Shown piece by piece: positions 48,603-56,702 of a DNA stretch of 64,000 nt. Position 1 is the stretch's first letter; each line of letters begins with the position of its first letter. The stretch spans positions 1 to 64,000 of the forward strand of contig CAVOGV010000053.1 in the NCBI GenBank assembly GCA_963695445.1, given 5' to 3'. Position numbers and translations under genes: made by a program. The stretch comes from Thiohalocapsa sp963695445 (lineage in GTDB: Bacteria; Pseudomonadota; Gammaproteobacteria; Chromatiales; Chromatiaceae). A model generated the notes under the pieces. The model was not told the DNA's origin, searched no databases, and saw only the letters and a program-made list of their open reading frames with translations.

Positions 48603-48985
48603 GGAACGCCGACCTCCGGTCGGCCAGGGCGCGCTAGCGCCCTTGAGGACGTGCATCGGGTCAGCGCAGCCGTGTCACCCCAAAGAATTGTCGATCTGGC
48701 AACGGGCCGACTGGAAGTCGGCGGTCCCATGGAACGCCGACCTCCGGTCGGCCAGGGCGCGCAAGCGCCCTTGCGGACGTGCAGCGGGTCAGCGCAGCCG
48801 TGTCACCCCAAAAAATTGTCGATTTGGCAACGGGCCGACTGGAAGTCGGCGGTCCCATGGAGCGCCGACCTCCGGTCGGCCAGGGCGCGCAAGCGCCCTT
48901 GCGGACGTGCAACGGATCAGCGGGGTCGCACGAACCCAAAAACCGTCAATCCGGCAGCGGGCTGACTGGAAGTCGGCGGTCCCAT
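48603..48985 (+). repeat. Three tandem copies of a 127-128-bp palindromic unit
   Basis: Units begin at 48603, 48731 and 48859, with a truncated start of a fourth at 48986 (periods 128, 128, 127). Each unit contains three palindromes: GCCGACCTCCGGTCGGC, AGGGCGCGCAAGCGCCCT (with variants) and CCGACTGGAAGTCGG, plus a linker CGTGTCACCCCAAAGAATTG. It directly follows the OmpA stop, so the repeats may stabilise or terminate the transcript. One of the palindromes recurs at 62586. Confidence 0.9.
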
Positions 48986-49019
48986 GGAGCGCCGCCACGT
49001 CGCCAAAGGAAGCGCTGGT

Positions 49020-49751
49020 CTACCCGTCGCCGATGACAATCTCAGTGCCGACGCCGCCGGCAATGCAACGCGCGCCGTAAGCACGGCCGAAGGCGGCGAT
49101 GGCCTCGTCGCCGGTGCAGTGTGTCGGCACGACGGTGTGCACGCCGAGTGCTTGCAACGCGTGGATCGTTCGCTGAATGCCGTCGGAGTCGGCGTACATC
49201 AGGTGAAAGCCGCCGATGGCCCAATCGACGGCTTTTCCGATCCGGTGCTTTACGTGCGCGACGATCTGGTCCATGCCGGGGTGCGCACAGCCGCTGATCA
49301 CCGCGACCGTGGTTGGGGATTCGATCAGCAACGCGTGCTCTGGTGGCTCGCTGGCCAGCATGCCGGTGGAGTACAGGCCAGGTGCAAGCTGTTGCAGCTC
49401 GGTTCCGATCGACGTGCAGGGTCCGGCACTGGGTCTCGAGATCGCGGATCAGGTGCTTGGAGAAGCCTTCATGGACGACCAGGTCGAGCCGCGGGTTCAG
49501 TTCCAGGATCGAATCAAAGCCGCCGATATGGTCCCAATGCGGATGCGACAGGAACAGCAGATCGATCGACGCGGGCGCGATGCCGAGCCTGCGCCATGTG
49601 CGCAAGCAGCACCCGGCCGTTGCTGCCGGTGTCGAACAGCAGGGTGCGGTCCGGGGTCTGGATCAGGGCGGCAAATCCCCAGAGCGGCTTGAACCCAGGC
49701 AGACCGGGATAGTTGTCGAACAGGATCGTCAGTTTGTAACGGGGCCGTCAT
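49020..49751 (-). CDS. MBL-fold metallo-hydrolase (COG1237-like), frameshifted
   Basis: About 243 codons. ATG 49751 is followed by a frame change at CCCC (49744-49747): with one C removed the text reads M-T-A-R-Y-K-L-T-I-L-F-D-N and continues to TPDRTLLFDTGSNG. A second change near 49600 leads to IDLLFLSHPHWDHIGGFDSI, which carries the metal-binding HxHxDH motif, and a third near 49415 to VAVISGCAHPGMDQIVAHV and VVPTHCTGDEAI. These are the hallmarks of COG1237 metal-dependent hydrolases. The substrate is unknown. Located right after the palindromic array. Confidence 0.8.
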
Positions 49752-50044
49752 GATGCTGCTCCGCTCGCCGCCCCTGCGTCGCTCCGGGTCGCGTCGTTGA
49801 GCACAGGCGCGCCCTTGACGAGCTATGTCACGGGCACCTCAAGGTTCTCGATCAGGACGCGCTCGAATACAGTCTCACCGGTGTTGTTCGTCAGATACAG
49901 CACGCCTTTGGCTCGCCGAGCGCCGAGATGGCGCCTTGACCGAGGGTCGATCCCTCGCTAGCCTCGGCATACTGAGCGTCGCTAGTTGCTACTGAGGCGC
50001 TTGGATTTGTTATCCACATCCGTTATTCGTCAGGAGCAGTAACG
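49752..50044. other. Upstream region of HAF-repeat protein with a coding-like remnant
   Basis: 293 bp. On the minus strand a short open stretch ending at TAG 49823-49825 reads GVLYLTNNTGETVFERVLIE and then NLEVPVT, protein-like but with no beginning; it may be the C-terminus of a lost gene. The GGAG ribosome site for ATG 50045 lies at 50032-50035. Confidence 0.45.
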
Positions 50045-51610
50045 ATGCAGTACACGCTCGTCGGTTTCAGGACCCCCGGCATTGCCGCAGGACTGGGCCT
50101 CTTCCTCTCGCTCGGGGGGCAACAGGCCCCGGCCGCGCCGTTCTACACCATCACCGATCTGGGGACAGATTTCTCCCCGGCGGCGATCAGCGACGCCGGG
50201 GTCATCGTCGGCGACGTCTTCGCTGCTGCCCCCAACACCATCAAGACCTGGTCGGCGTCGGACGGATTCGTTGATCTGCTGCCTCACGATTCCATCAGCG
50301 GATCAGACGGTTTCGCCTCGGCGGACATCAATACGTCGGGCGCCGTCCTCGCCACCGCCTACTACACCTCCGGTGGTGAGGGCGTAGTGCTCTACAAGCC
50401 GGGCAGCGGCTGGTCGGATACGGGCATCAGCGGCAACGGTGAGGCAATCAACGACGCGGGCGACTTCGTCGGCAGCTACACGGACGGCGCGCGCACCGCC
50501 TTCCTCTACAGCGGGGACGAGTTCACCGACCTAGGCACCTTGGGCACCCCGGGCTACAGCTTCAGCGAGGCGTTGGACCTTAATGACAACGGCCAAGTGG
50601 TCGGGCGATCGGAAATCGATACGATCGACGGAGACCGCGCGTTCATCTGGGATGCCGATCAGGGGATGGTCAGCCTCGGCGTGCTGGGGGAAGCGGAAGG
50701 TTTCCCACGCTACAGCGGCGCGACCGGCATCAACGCCGACGGCGAGGTCGTCGGCAAGTCCGAAAGCCAGGCCTTCATCTGGGACGCAAAAAACGGCATG
50801 GTCGATATCGGCCGTAGCAGCTCAGATACCAGCATTGAGGTCAGTGCGATCAATGATTCGGGCGTGGTCGTCGGTTATGCAGAGCCCGAATTCTTTGGCG
50901 AAGGTTTCATCGACGCGGCCGACACGGCCGTGGTCTATGACGCGGCCGACGGCTGGCAGGACCTGTTTTCCCTCGTTCTCGACCCCACCGGCTGGCTCGG
51001 TCTCAGCGGCGCTATCGACATCAATTCAGACGGCGCGATCGTCGGGTTAGGCCGGCGCGACTCGGGTGGCGCCGGGCTGAGCGCCTTTCTGCTGACGCCG
51101 GCCGAGCCCGGCAGCACCCCGGACAATCCGCTGCTGCCCAACCCCGAGCCGGACCCGGAGACCGGCGCCTGGGAGTTCGCCGACGTCACTGTGGACCCGG
51201 GGCAGTGGACGTTCTTCGACCCATTGGTCGCCATCGGCTACGACTACATGGTCGAGTCCGGCCCCAATATCGCCGGCGTGACACTGCCCGAGGTCGGCGA
51301 CAATCTGTTCGAGCTCTTCCTCTGGAACGGCGTCGACTGGGTCCTTGAGACCGGCAGCCTCGCCGCAAACACCGAGTACGAGTTCGATGGCGGCGGCGTG
51401 GACCGTTTCCGCATCTTGGGGATCGAGGTCGATGCCCTGCTCGACCCGGCGGACCCCGAGGCCTTCGTGACCGGGCTCGATTTTGTCTCCGCGGGCACCG
51501 TCAACCTCACCCAGACGCCGATCACGACCTTCGTCGCCAGCGCGCCGGCAACGCCGCTGCTGGTCGCAACGGCAGTGCTCGCGCTTGGCTGGCGGCGGCG
51601 GTTGGGGTGA
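50045..51610 (+). CDS. Secreted HAF-repeat protein with C-terminal sorting-like tail
   Basis: A 521-residue exported protein. After the signal peptide (AAGLGLFLSLGGQQAPAAPF) come about seven HAF-type repeats with the recurring pattern IND-x-GxVVG and YxITDLG or DLGTLG-x-PG (for example ALDLNDNGQVVGRSE, GINADGEVVGKSES, AINDSGVVVGYAE). The C-terminal part ends with a Pro/Ala stretch, a membrane-like helix LLVATAVLALGWR and an Arg/Gly tail, resembling PEP-CTERM-type sorting signals, though no strict PEP motif is visible. Function of HAF-repeat proteins is unknown. Intact frame, good ribosome site. Confidence 0.8.
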   Translation: MQYTLVGFRTPGIAAGLGLFLSLGGQQAPAAPFYTITDLGTDFSPAAISDAGVIVGDVFAAAPNTIKTWSASDGFVDLLPHDSISGSDGFASADINTSGAVLATAYYTSGGEGVVLYKPGSGWSDTGISGNGEAINDAGDFVGSYTDGARTAFLYSGDEFTDLGTLGTPGYSFSEALDLNDNGQVVGRSEIDTIDGDRAFIWDADQGMVSLGVLGEAEGFPRYSGATGINADGEVVGKSESQAFIWDAKNGMVDIGRSSSDTSIEVSAINDSGVVVGYAEPEFFGEGFIDAADTAVVYDAADGWQDLFSLVLDPTGWLGLSGAIDINSDGAIVGLGRRDSGGAGLSAFLLTPAEPGSTPDNPLLPNPEPDPETGAWEFADVTVDPGQWTFFDPLVAIGYDYMVESGPNIAGVTLPEVGDNLFELFLWNGVDWVLETGSLAANTEYEFDGGGVDRFRILGIEVDALLDPADPEAFVTGLDFVSAGTVNLTQTPITTFVASAPATPLLVATAVLALGWRRRLG

Positions 51611-52056
51611 TGCACGGGCCATGGTCGCGTCGCGAGCAGTATCGGCGACCAGCGAAGCTCGTGTGCGACCGTCATCCGCGCGTCCGTCGGCACCGAGGCA
51701 GCCAGCGCCGGAGCAGCGGCGAGGACGTCGACCGCCGCCTGATCCCTTCGCCAGAGCGGGGTCTAGTTGGCGCTAGGCACGTCGCCGCAGCTTCGACACG
51801 CGCGTATTTCTACAAAGGCGGGGTAACCAACTGCTTTTGCTAGGATGATCCAACAGCGAAGGTAAGGGATAAGCCCGGCGGCGGGCTCATGTGGTGGAGC
51901 CTGCTCGGTGCGCATTATCCGGGCATCGCATGTTCGCAAAATAGCGCTATCCTCAAAGTTGGCTACCGACGGCGCACTGATTTTCACCTGAAGAAAAACT
52001 GACGCGCTGAAAATGATTTGTTTATCAATGGCTTTTGTGTTTTGGAGGCTGCGTGG
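51611..52056. other. Intergenic region upstream of the CadC-like regulator
   Basis: 446 bp with no gene. The last 120 bp are clearly richer in A+T than the surroundings (GAAAAACTGACGCGCTGAAA), fitting the promoter of the regulator, which may bind its own upstream region. No obvious repeat. Confidence 0.5.
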
Positions 52057-53757
52057 TTGACTGAGGTCACCCTGACGACGGCAGGCCCGTTCAACGTTGC
52101 CGGCTATCGCGTCGAGCCGTCGACCCTGCGCGTGTGCCACGACGGCAAGGACGCGCGGCTTGAGGCGAAGGCCATGCAGGTGCTCATTTATCTTTCGGAG
52201 CATGCTGGACGGGTGGTGAGTCGCGCTGAACTCGAGGAGCAACTCTGGCCTGGCCGATTTGTTACCGCGGATTCGGTCACCAGTGCGATCGCCAAGCTTC
52301 GGCGGGTATTCGGCGACGATGCCCACAAACCCAGGGTCATCGAGACCGTACCCAAGAGCGGATACCGTCTGATCGCCGACGTCGGTCCAATCCTGGGGGG
52401 CGACGAGGACGGAAGTGCCTTTCCCGGTTTCGCGGCAGCAGTGAGACCGTTGCGCCGCAGACCCGCCGCCGCCTGGCTGATCGCCGTTCTATTAGCGTTG
52501 GTGATCAGCTTCCTTGGATGGAAGCTGCTGAGCCAGGATGAAGTCGCGCCATCGCCGATTCGAGCGCTCGCCCATCTGCCGGCCGTGGCGGTGCTTCCTT
52601 TCGAAAACCTGGGGGCCGATCCGGAGCAGGACTATTTCGCCAATGGCATCACCGCTGACCTGATTACGGATCTTTCAAGACTTAAGGCTTTGTTGGTGAT
52701 CGCGCCGGGCTCGGTCTTTGCCTACGAAGGGGGCATGGGGGGCGCGCGGCAGATATCCCAGGACATGAAGCTTGATTATGTCGTTGTGGGCAGTGTGCAG
52801 CGTTTGGGGGATCGTCTGCGCATCAATGTCCAACTGTTCGAGGCAAGCAGCGAACGCGCCTTATGGGGCGAGCGTTACGTGGCTGTGATGACCGATTTCT
52901 TCGATGTCCAGGACCGCATCGCATCGGCCGTCATTGCAGCGCTCAAGGTAAAGTTGTCTCCTTCTGAACAGGCGCTGTTGGCCGATCGACCGACCGCCAA
53001 TGTCGTTGCCTATGATCAATACCTGCGTGGCGTACAGGATCATGGCAGCCGTACGGCCCTGCAGAACCTGAGCGCGAGAGATCATTTCAGGCGGGCGATC
53101 GAGTTGGACCCGACGTTCGCCAGCGCCTATGCGGGCCTGTCCATGACCTATTCGCGGGAGGCGATCGACGGCTGGACAGCGCAACCCCTGCGCGCGCTGG
53201 AATTGGCGGGGGAACTCGCTGATCAGGCCGCGGCAATGGCCCCTGCCTCGCCGCAGGTCTATTTCGCCACGGGGCAGGTCGATCTCTTCCGGGGCAGGCA
53301 TGCGCGAGCCATTGCTGCGGCCGAACGGGCCATTGAGGTGAAGCCGAATTATGCCGATGCGTACGCCCTGAAGGCCTGGACACTGAACTATGCGGGCCGG
53401 CCCGATGACGCACTGTCGGCACTGGATCAGGCTGGCCGCCTGAGCCCGCGTCCGCCGGCCTCCTATGCCGAAATCCTCGGTGAGATCCAATTCACACAAG
53501 GAAAGTATCGGGAGTCCGCGTCGACCTTTGAGCGCGTGCTGGGGATCAACCCCGGCTATTCCCGGGCGCGGATGTGGAATGCGGCAGCGCTTGCCGCGGC
53601 TGGGCGAATCGACAGCGCCGAGTGGGAAGTGGACGAACTATTAGTGTTGAATCCCGAACTGACGCTGACGCGCTTGGCGTTCGCGTTTCCGTTCAGCGAT
53701 CCCAGCGAGCTTGACAGGGTGCAGACGGCGCTGAGGAATGCGGGCCTGCCGGATTGA
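52057..53757 (+). CDS. CadC-like membrane regulator with winged helix, TolB-like and TPR parts
   Basis: 566 residues from TTG 52057. I prefer this start over the upstream in-frame TTG (52018) because GGAGG sits 8 bases before it. The N-terminus has an OmpR-type winged helix (VLIYLSEHAGRVVSRAELEE, AIAKLRRVFGDD, KSGYRLIADV), then a membrane helix (AAWLIAVLLALVISFLGW), then a periplasmic TolB-like N-terminal region (VAVLPFENLGADPEQDYFANG) and several TPR repeats (HFRRAIELDPTFASAYAGLS, YADAYALKAW). This is the CadC/ToxR-like design in which an outside signal controls transcription. Intact frame. It converges with the hydrolase gene that follows. Confidence 0.87.
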   Translation: MTEVTLTTAGPFNVAGYRVEPSTLRVCHDGKDARLEAKAMQVLIYLSEHAGRVVSRAELEEQLWPGRFVTADSVTSAIAKLRRVFGDDAHKPRVIETVPKSGYRLIADVGPILGGDEDGSAFPGFAAAVRPLRRRPAAAWLIAVLLALVISFLGWKLLSQDEVAPSPIRALAHLPAVAVLPFENLGADPEQDYFANGITADLITDLSRLKALLVIAPGSVFAYEGGMGGARQISQDMKLDYVVVGSVQRLGDRLRINVQLFEASSERALWGERYVAVMTDFFDVQDRIASAVIAALKVKLSPSEQALLADRPTANVVAYDQYLRGVQDHGSRTALQNLSARDHFRRAIELDPTFASAYAGLSMTYSREAIDGWTAQPLRALELAGELADQAAAMAPASPQVYFATGQVDLFRGRHARAIAAAERAIEVKPNYADAYALKAWTLNYAGRPDDALSALDQAGRLSPRPPASYAEILGEIQFTQGKYRESASTFERVLGINPGYSRARMWNAAALAAAGRIDSAEWEVDELLVLNPELTLTRLAFAFPFSDPSELDRVQTALRNAGLPD

Positions 53758-53818
53758 TCGAGGAGTGCCAATTTGCGCCCCGCGACTTGGCCTCGGTTCC
53801 GACAGGCGGGCGAAGATC

Positions 53819-55636
53819 TCAGTGATCAATCCTGCGACCGACGAACCCTGAGTAACGCAGCCGTTCCTCGCCATCGACCATGAACGCGCGCAGTGTCTCA
53901 CCACGTGTTCGGCCGAGTCCGAGGATGATCGCCTCGGTATCCGAGATCGGACGCAATGGGACCTGGGTTGTCTCCGCTGACAAGCTAGGCAGCCTGTAGC
54001 TCATGCACAGATGCCCGTCCTTGAGCTTTAGGCTGGGTTCCGTCAGCGGGAAACCGTCGTCTGGGTTCAGGAGTTCATAGCGGCCTACCCGTTTGAGCCA
54101 AGCCTCCGGTATGGGCGCGTCAGGAACCTTCTCGCCCATCACCACTTGCTGCTCTCCGCGCTTGGCGACGACCACCTCGCGACCGTCGATGGCCTGGGTC
54201 TGGAACCGCATCGCCGCCAGCGGTCGAAGCGCGCCGGGCAGCGACCCAACGGCCTCGGCGCCAAGGCCGAACCAGCCCTTGGGATAGGGGATCAGATCGA
54301 AGGTTTCTTCAACAATACAGGCGCACAACTTGGCGTCCTTGGGCCGAATCGAGATGAGGCCGAAGTCCGTGGCATAATTTCCCGCGATGTCAGTCACTTC
54401 GGGCTGCGGGCTCTCCTTGTCCAATCCCGCCAGGAACAGGTCTGTCGAAGGCGGCTCAGGGATCGCCTTGAGGGTTCGCGCCAGGATCTCTTCGGCAAGC
54501 CTGGAGGCAATGGACCGCGAACCGTCGGCATTGGCCAGCACTGCGATGCCGAGCCCGTGTTCCGGCAGTAGAACGAGCTCACTGCCGAACACCAGGGTGC
54601 TGCCCGCATGCCGTACGACCTTGCCGCCTCCCGCGATGGTCTTGTCTTCCAGGAACCAGCCGAGCCCGTTGACCGTATCCAGGTCCAACGGAACCGTAAG
54701 ATTCTGCGGCTCGACCATCTCTTCCAGCGTTGCCTTCTGGATCAAATTTGGTCCGTCTGGAGATGCCTCGCCCAAGAGACGACTCATGAAACGCCCGAGA
54801 TCGGCAGCGGATGTATACAGGCCGTAAGCGGGGACGTCTCGGATAGGAAGGAGTGTAAACGGCTCACCGTTGCGGTAACCACGCGCGGCAAAAGACTGCA
54901 TGTCCGGTGGCGGCTTCCCCACGCCGCTGTGTGTCATGCCAAGGGGCCGAAACAGCTTTTGCTGCATATACTCCGCGTAGGGCAGGCCGGAGACATCCTG
55001 GATCATATGTCCGAGGAGCGTGTAGCCGATGTTTGAATACGAAAAGACGAGGTTGGGCGGAAAAGCGGTGTACTCCTCCCCCAGCCGCTCGGCGACGGTC
55101 GAGAAGGGCGCATCGGTCCACATGCCTTTGTTCAGATCTGTCGGCAGCCCGGCATGGTGGCTCAGCACGTCGCGGACGGTAATGGGCGCGGCCACTGTAT
55201 CGAATCGACTACGGATGGAAAATTGAGGCAGGTAGGCATTGAGTGGTTGGTCGATATCGACCGCGCCGCTCTCTGCCAGTTGCATCACGGCAATGGCGGT
55301 GAAGGGCTTGGCGAGCGAGCCGGCCCGATAGATGGTGAGCGGCGTTGCCGGAATGCCCCGTTCCTGATCGGCCTGGCCAAACCCCTCTGCCCATAGCGTG
55401 CGGTCCCGGCGCACCAACACCAGGCTGATCCCCGGGATCTGGAATTTCCGTTGGGCGTCGACAATCAGCGGGGCGAGGTCGTCTCGAAGCGCCTTGATTT
55501 CATCGGAGACAACGGCTCTGGGCGAGGCATCCTGGGTCGAGTCACCTTCGAACGTGCCGGTGCTCGCCATGGTGGGCGCCCACAGGGAGATCAGCAGAAG
55601 AGCTTGTCGGCGCCTGTTGGTTGCTCTGTCGAACAT
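53819..55636 (-). CDS. Class C beta-lactamase-fold serine hydrolase (S12 family)
   Basis: About 605 residues. ATG 55636 gives a signal peptide (QALLLISLWAPTMAS). The first two thirds form the S12 domain: nucleophile SLAKPF (SxxK), YSNIGYTLLG (YxN), and RHAGSTLVFGSE where KTG or HxG is expected. The C-terminal third is a lipocalin-like or DUF3471-type beta domain (GNYATDFGLISIRPK). Members act as peptidases, esterases or D-aminopeptidases. Frame intact over its length. Convergent with the CadC-like gene, divergent from nothing nearby. Confidence 0.87.
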   Translation of the reverse strand: MFDRATNRRRQALLLISLWAPTMASTGTFEGDSTQDASPRAVVSDEIKALRDDLAPLIVDAQRKFQIPGISLVLVRRDRTLWAEGFGQADQERGIPATPLTIYRAGSLAKPFTAIAVMQLAESGAVDIDQPLNAYLPQFSIRSRFDTVAAPITVRDVLSHHAGLPTDLNKGMWTDAPFSTVAERLGEEYTAFPPNLVFSYSNIGYTLLGHMIQDVSGLPYAEYMQQKLFRPLGMTHSGVGKPPPDMQSFAARGYRNGEPFTLLPIRDVPAYGLYTSAADLGRFMSRLLGEASPDGPNLIQKATLEEMVEPQNLTVPLDLDTVNGLGWFLEDKTIAGGGKVVRHAGSTLVFGSELVLLPEHGLGIAVLANADGSRSIASRLAEEILARTLKAIPEPPSTDLFLAGLDKESPQPEVTDIAGNYATDFGLISIRPKDAKLCACIVEETFDLIPYPKGWFGLGAEAVGSLPGALRPLAAMRFQTQAIDGREVVVAKRGEQQVVMGEKVPDAPIPEAWLKRVGRYELLNPDDGFPLTEPSLKLKDGHLCMSYRLPSLSAETTQVPLRPISDTEAIILGLGRTRGETLRAFMVDGEERLRYSGFVGRRIDH

Positions 55637-55776
55637 CAGAAATCCCCCGCACATGCCGGCAAGTGGCGCAGCCGTCGCGGCTGCAGGCTAGCCGAGGGAC
55701 GGAACGGTACCGATTCGAGAACCGGACCGGTATTACGATTGTATGGGGGTTACTAGGGCCTAGACAAGGAAACCGC

Positions 55777-55819
55777 CCCGCAGGGAAGGCGCTGAATTTC
55801 TCAGCGTTTCCCTCGGGGC
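55777..55819 (-). terminator. Strong hairpin between the small secreted gene and S12 gene
   Basis: Arms CCCCGCAGGGAAGGCGCTGA (55777-55796) and TCAGCGTTTCCCTCGGGG (55802-55819) pair over about 17 bp with one mismatch and two bulges. On the minus strand the stem is followed by TTTCCTTG rather than a proper T run, so it could be a transcription terminator or a processing barrier between two genes of the same strand. Confidence 0.55.
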
Positions 55820-55918
55820 CGGAGCGCTCTCTACCGATTGAGGCGAGCGGTTAAGGATGCGAAATCTGGCACCAACCGCAGCGGCTTGCGTAGCCGGCAT
55901 AGCGGCCGACTGCCTTTT

Positions 55919-56215
55919 CTAGGGTGCGAGATCCGGGTCATCAGCGAAGCCCCGGTAGACATCGGGCAACTGATGATCACTCATCGGGGGATTGGTGATC
56001 CACGCGTCGGAGCTTGAAAACAGGTCCCCATTTCCGTCCGCCCAGCCTTGGTAGCGGTCGACACTTGCTCCAACGCCGCGCTGTGTAGCGCCTACGTAGT
56101 GATTGGGCTGGACGCGCAGGTCCGAATTGCCTTGCGAGAACTGCTGATAGATATCGGCGGCACCGGCTGCGGTGGCGAACGACGCGAGTGCAATGATTGC
56201 TGCAAATCGTTTCAT
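55919..56215 (-). CDS. Small periplasmic protein of unknown function
   Basis: A 98-residue exported protein. ATG 56215 has GAGGAAC upstream and a signal peptide (RFAAIIALASFATAAGAAD). The mature part is rich in Asp, Gly and Tyr (SQGNSDLRVQPNHYVGAT, DRYQGWADGNGDLFSSSDAW, YRGFADDPD), with no cysteine or membrane segment. I do not recognise the family. Intact frame and a good ribosome site support it as a real gene. Confidence 0.7.
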   Translation of the reverse strand: MKRFAAIIALASFATAAGAADIYQQFSQGNSDLRVQPNHYVGATQRGVGASVDRYQGWADGNGDLFSSSDAWITNPPMSDHQLPDVYRGFADDPDLAP

Positions 56216-56702
56216 TGGTCTGTTCCTCGTCATCTGTTGTTGCGAAACGACCTGCGGTATCGGCTTGGGATATCGGGGCAAGGCGTCTCGCAAGGGATCG
56301 GCTCGAGTTGCTTCCGTTGCGGCCGACTCCTGCATCCCTGTGGGCTGATTTGAACACTAGCAGCCGCCCCACAAAAACTTCTGACGAAAGTCCGACGGTT
56401 TTACGATGTTTTTCCAAATGCTCGAAACCAGCCGGTCAAACGGCCGGAATACGGCCTACCATGCTCGCTAATCGGCGAGTGGATGCCGAGTGCCGCAGGC
56501 TGCCGCGGACCCGCGCCTTGGAGCGCCGGCATCTTGCCGGCCCGCTGCCGACAGGCAGCCTGCTGACGCTTGAGCAACGCGCAACCGCGACGGCGCTGAG
56601 CCCGATTGTGGGAGCAGCTTGCAGCCGCGATTGCCCTACGCCCCCGTGGAGTCGCGCAGGGCGTTGTGGGAGCTCCGGTCCGCCTCGCTGTAGAATTCGG
56701 CC
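56216..56702. other. Repeat-bearing region between a small gene and the helicase
   Basis: 487 bp without a gene. Contains palindrome GCGCCGGCATCTTGCCGGC (56524-56542) and the GTGGGAGC-type repeat (56608-56633, partial 56665-56677). The first half should hold the promoter of the small secreted gene. Only a weak ribosome site precedes ATG 56703. Confidence 0.6.
56608..56677 (+). repeat. GTGGGAGC-type palindromic repeat
   Basis: GTGGGAGCAGCTTGCAGCCG plus CGATTG (56608-56633), and a shorter GTGGGAGCTCCGG at 56665-56677. Same family as 41192-41249. Confidence 0.75.

Noticed and set aside
48603..48985. CRISPR array
   Set aside because: Units are 128 bp and nearly identical throughout; no short repeat with unique spacers and no cas genes.
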